A DNA stretch of 64,000 nt. Origin: an uncultured bacterium (lineage in GTDB: Bacteria; Bacteroidota; Bacteroidia; Bacteroidales; Bacteroidaceae). The notes under the pieces were generated by a model. That model searched no databases, was not told the DNA's origin, and saw only the letters and a program-made list of their open reading frames with translations. Position numbers and translations under genes: made by a program. Location: assembly GCA_905215555.1 (NCBI GenBank), contig CAJMQU010000001.1, forward strand, positions 1 through 64,000. Direction: 5' to 3'. Numbering within the stretch: the first letter of the stretch is position 1; every line of letters begins with the position of its first letter. Positions 62,442-64,000 of this stretch are shown here, piece after piece.

Positions 62442-62449
62442 CAAAAGTA
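62442..62449 (-). promoter_or_regulatory. -7 box of the pta-ackA promoter
   Basis: Minus-strand TACTTTTG fits TAnnTTTG, 48 nt before the pta ATG. A TTGCAAT/ATTGCAA inverted repeat at 62457-62476 lies just upstream and is a candidate operator. Confidence 0.55.
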
Positions 62450-62524
62450 CACAATTTTGCAATATCAACATTGCAATTCGGGGCATTTTTATACCCCGGA
62501 CTGCAATTATTATAAAATTTAACA

Positions 62525-64000
62525 CTAACGGATGATTTCCGGAGCCACTTGTTTGTATTGGTCCATACAAGCACCAACCGGCGCACCAATATAGGTAGGG
62601 TCACAAATCAGATATTTGCTACCGTCATCCAGCACCACATAATCCCCGGAGACTTCTTCCGTGAAACGGACAGCCGAAGCAATATGATTGGGATAATCCA
62701 GGAGAATTGTATCCAGACCAAGCAAGTCCCTTACCAAAGTGGAATAAAGCATCGCGCGGTCTTCACAGTCACAATAAGGATAATAGAAGGTCTCATCCAG
62801 AAAATTCGGCTTTTCAAATCCGAATTGCTCTCCATCCGTCTGATATTCAAAGGCAGTCTGCACAAAGTTGAGTAAAATACTGGCTGCATCTTTCTGAGAC
62901 TTACCCTCAATGGCAGCTTTCAGTTGCGGATAGAGTGAAGAACGGAGTTCCTCGCTCATCGGAGTTTTATAGTGAATCACTACATCACACTGCGGATAAT
63001 CGTAGTAAAAGTCTATCAGATTTTTATTAACCTGCGTCTGCACTTTCACAGCCCCTGTAGATGAAGTAAGACTCCTTTCAAACTCATTCACAGAGAAAAA
63101 AGGAATCCCCTCAATATTCAGACAGACCAAGTTCTTGGCATTGGCAAAGTCCTGACGATAAGTATAAATACCCATCGAACCGCCCGGTGTAGGTTCAAAC
63201 ACATAATACTTATTGCCGCCTATAGTAAGATAAGGCGTACCATAGATAGTACCGGCAGGGGCAACCATCAGTTTCAGTTGATCGTCAATCTTGGCGAGTT
63301 TTACCTTATAGCCGGACTTATTCAAAAGAAACATCTGCAAGAATACAACATTATTTGTATTTGTTGCTCCATATAGCTGTACTCCGATTTGCTTGGTGAA
63401 CAGTAAATATGCCCAATCACTCAGGTTCTTTTCCTTCTTGATTGTCATGCAATCCTTCACCATCTGTTCATAATCCCTTTTACAAAGAGTTTTCCAGGCA
63501 TCCGCCACGTCAGATTCACGGTTTCCCTTCAAGGAAAGGTCTTCCACCATTTCCAAAGCCACCTCAAATGTAGTACCATAGAAATCCACAGGTGTACGGT
63601 AAATCGTACTGCCGGGCTTTACAGAAGGCATTTCCACCAGCACAGGAGTATAAGGTTTTCCCGGCACATATATACCCGGTGCGGGCTTATCCTCAATGGC
63701 CGGCAAGTTGGGATGTTTTACGTCCACAGGCACTTTATCGCCCATGCTTGGCACAGGAGCGTCCGGCACTTTCGGTGCAGCCGGCTTTATGTTCACCGGT
63801 GGCATAGCCGGTTTCGTTTTATCAAACTCTACCGGCTTGGGCGGTTCTGGACGTTCAGGAGCCGGAATAGCGGCAAACGCTTCATATTTCTGCCACGTTT
63901 CCCTCAGAAACGTTTCGAACTCCGCATCCGCCTTATTCTTGAAATCATCAAATTCTTGTTGCTGCCGCTTCGCGAAATCCTCAAATTCCTTCTCGATATC
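62525..64000 (-). CDS. Transglutaminase-like protein, 5' end outside the window
   Basis: The frame is open to the window edge (64000), so the protein is at least 491 aa and its start is not seen; an internal ATG at 63805 is probably not the true start. The visible N-terminal part is charged and helical (about residues 1-50, rich in Glu, Phe, Lys), followed by a Pro/Lys-rich linker (about 50-120). The C-terminal region has a Cys-Asp-Cys-Glu-Asp-Arg motif in YPYCDCEDRAML and HIASAVRF with VLDDGSKYLICDPTYIG, the Cys-His-Asp arrangement of a transglutaminase-like protease fold. No other function is suggested. Confidence 0.7.
   Translation of the reverse strand, partial: DIEKEFEDFAKRQQQEFDDFKNKADAEFETFLRETWQKYEAFAAIPAPERPEPPKPVEFDKTKPAMPPVNIKPAAPKVPDAPVPSMGDKVPVDVKHPNLPAIEDKPAPGIYVPGKPYTPVLVEMPSVKPGSTIYRTPVDFYGTTFEVALEMVEDLSLKGNRESDVADAWKTLCKRDYEQMVKDCMTIKKEKNLSDWAYLLFTKQIGVQLYGATNTNNVVFLQMFLLNKSGYKVKLAKIDDQLKLMVAPAGTIYGTPYLTIGGNKYYVFEPTPGGSMGIYTYRQDFANAKNLVCLNIEGIPFFSVNEFERSLTSSTGAVKVQTQVNKNLIDFYYDYPQCDVVIHYKTPMSEELRSSLYPQLKAAIEGKSQKDAASILLNFVQTAFEYQTDGEQFGFEKPNFLDETFYYPYCDCEDRAMLYSTLVRDLLGLDTILLDYPNHIASAVRFTEEVSGDYVVLDDGSKYLICDPTYIGAPVGACMDQYKQVAPEIIR

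Overview
The window looks like chromosomal DNA of a Bacteroides species (Bacteroidota). The evidence is a SusC/SusD pair with surrounding glycoside hydrolases, Bacteroides-type promoters (TTTG about 19 nt upstream of TAnnTTTG) in front of many genes, an N-succinylornithine carbamoyltransferase with the Bacteroides-specific Pro90, and families such as NigD-like, DUF6242, DUF6089 and DUF3823. I cannot assign a species from sequence alone.

Layout. 1-4498 (minus): a tRNA-Gly cut by the window edge, a Rieske-like lipoprotein, then argH, an SRPBCC protein, pyrE, recX and prmC, probably one transcription unit read from prmC. 4552-14988 (plus): ribD, then an envelope cluster (DUF6242 lipoprotein, DUF6089 barrel, uppS, bamA, two ompH/skp genes), murI, a DUF2007 protein and proB. 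15301-44508 (mostly minus): a polysaccharide utilization locus (PUL) of about 30 kb. 44865-56702 (plus, except rpmH): proA, argF', a PASTA protein, rluD, ddl, an acyltransferase, a NigD-like lipoprotein, a rhodanese, rpmH/efp, a glycosyltransferase, radC, a DUF59 protein and lpxH. 56728-64000: a YdjC-family deacetylase fused to a broken beta-lactamase-like domain, a small charged protein, then alkaline phosphatase, ackA, pta and a partial transglutaminase-like protein on the minus strand.

The PUL lies between proB and proA, genes I expect to be adjacent in related Bacteroides, so it is probably an insertion. It encodes SusC, SusD, two accessory surface lipoproteins, three GH43, two GH3 (one fused to a C-terminal SGNH hydrolase), one GH92, two GH71/99-like proteins and one GH95, which suggests a branched, decorated and possibly acylated glycan. 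One plus-strand gene (38041-40644) encodes a membrane-spanning regulator with a periplasmic jelly-roll plus kelch-like sensor, one transmembrane helix and a cytoplasmic SARP-type DNA-binding region. No HTCS, SusR or sigma/anti-sigma pair is present.

Most interesting signals: (1) five PUL promoters share a direct repeat, (A/T)TTAA with 11-bp period, ending at a fixed 23 nt before the -7 box, a good candidate operator for the SARP-like regulator; (2) three intergenic arrays of unrelated short half-sites are all phased at 11 or 22 bp; (3) a roughly 75-bp promoter cassette with a covarying palindrome occurs five times upstream of housekeeping genes; (4) the GH3-SGNH fusion; (5) the YdjC protein with an apparently decayed serine-hydrolase domain.
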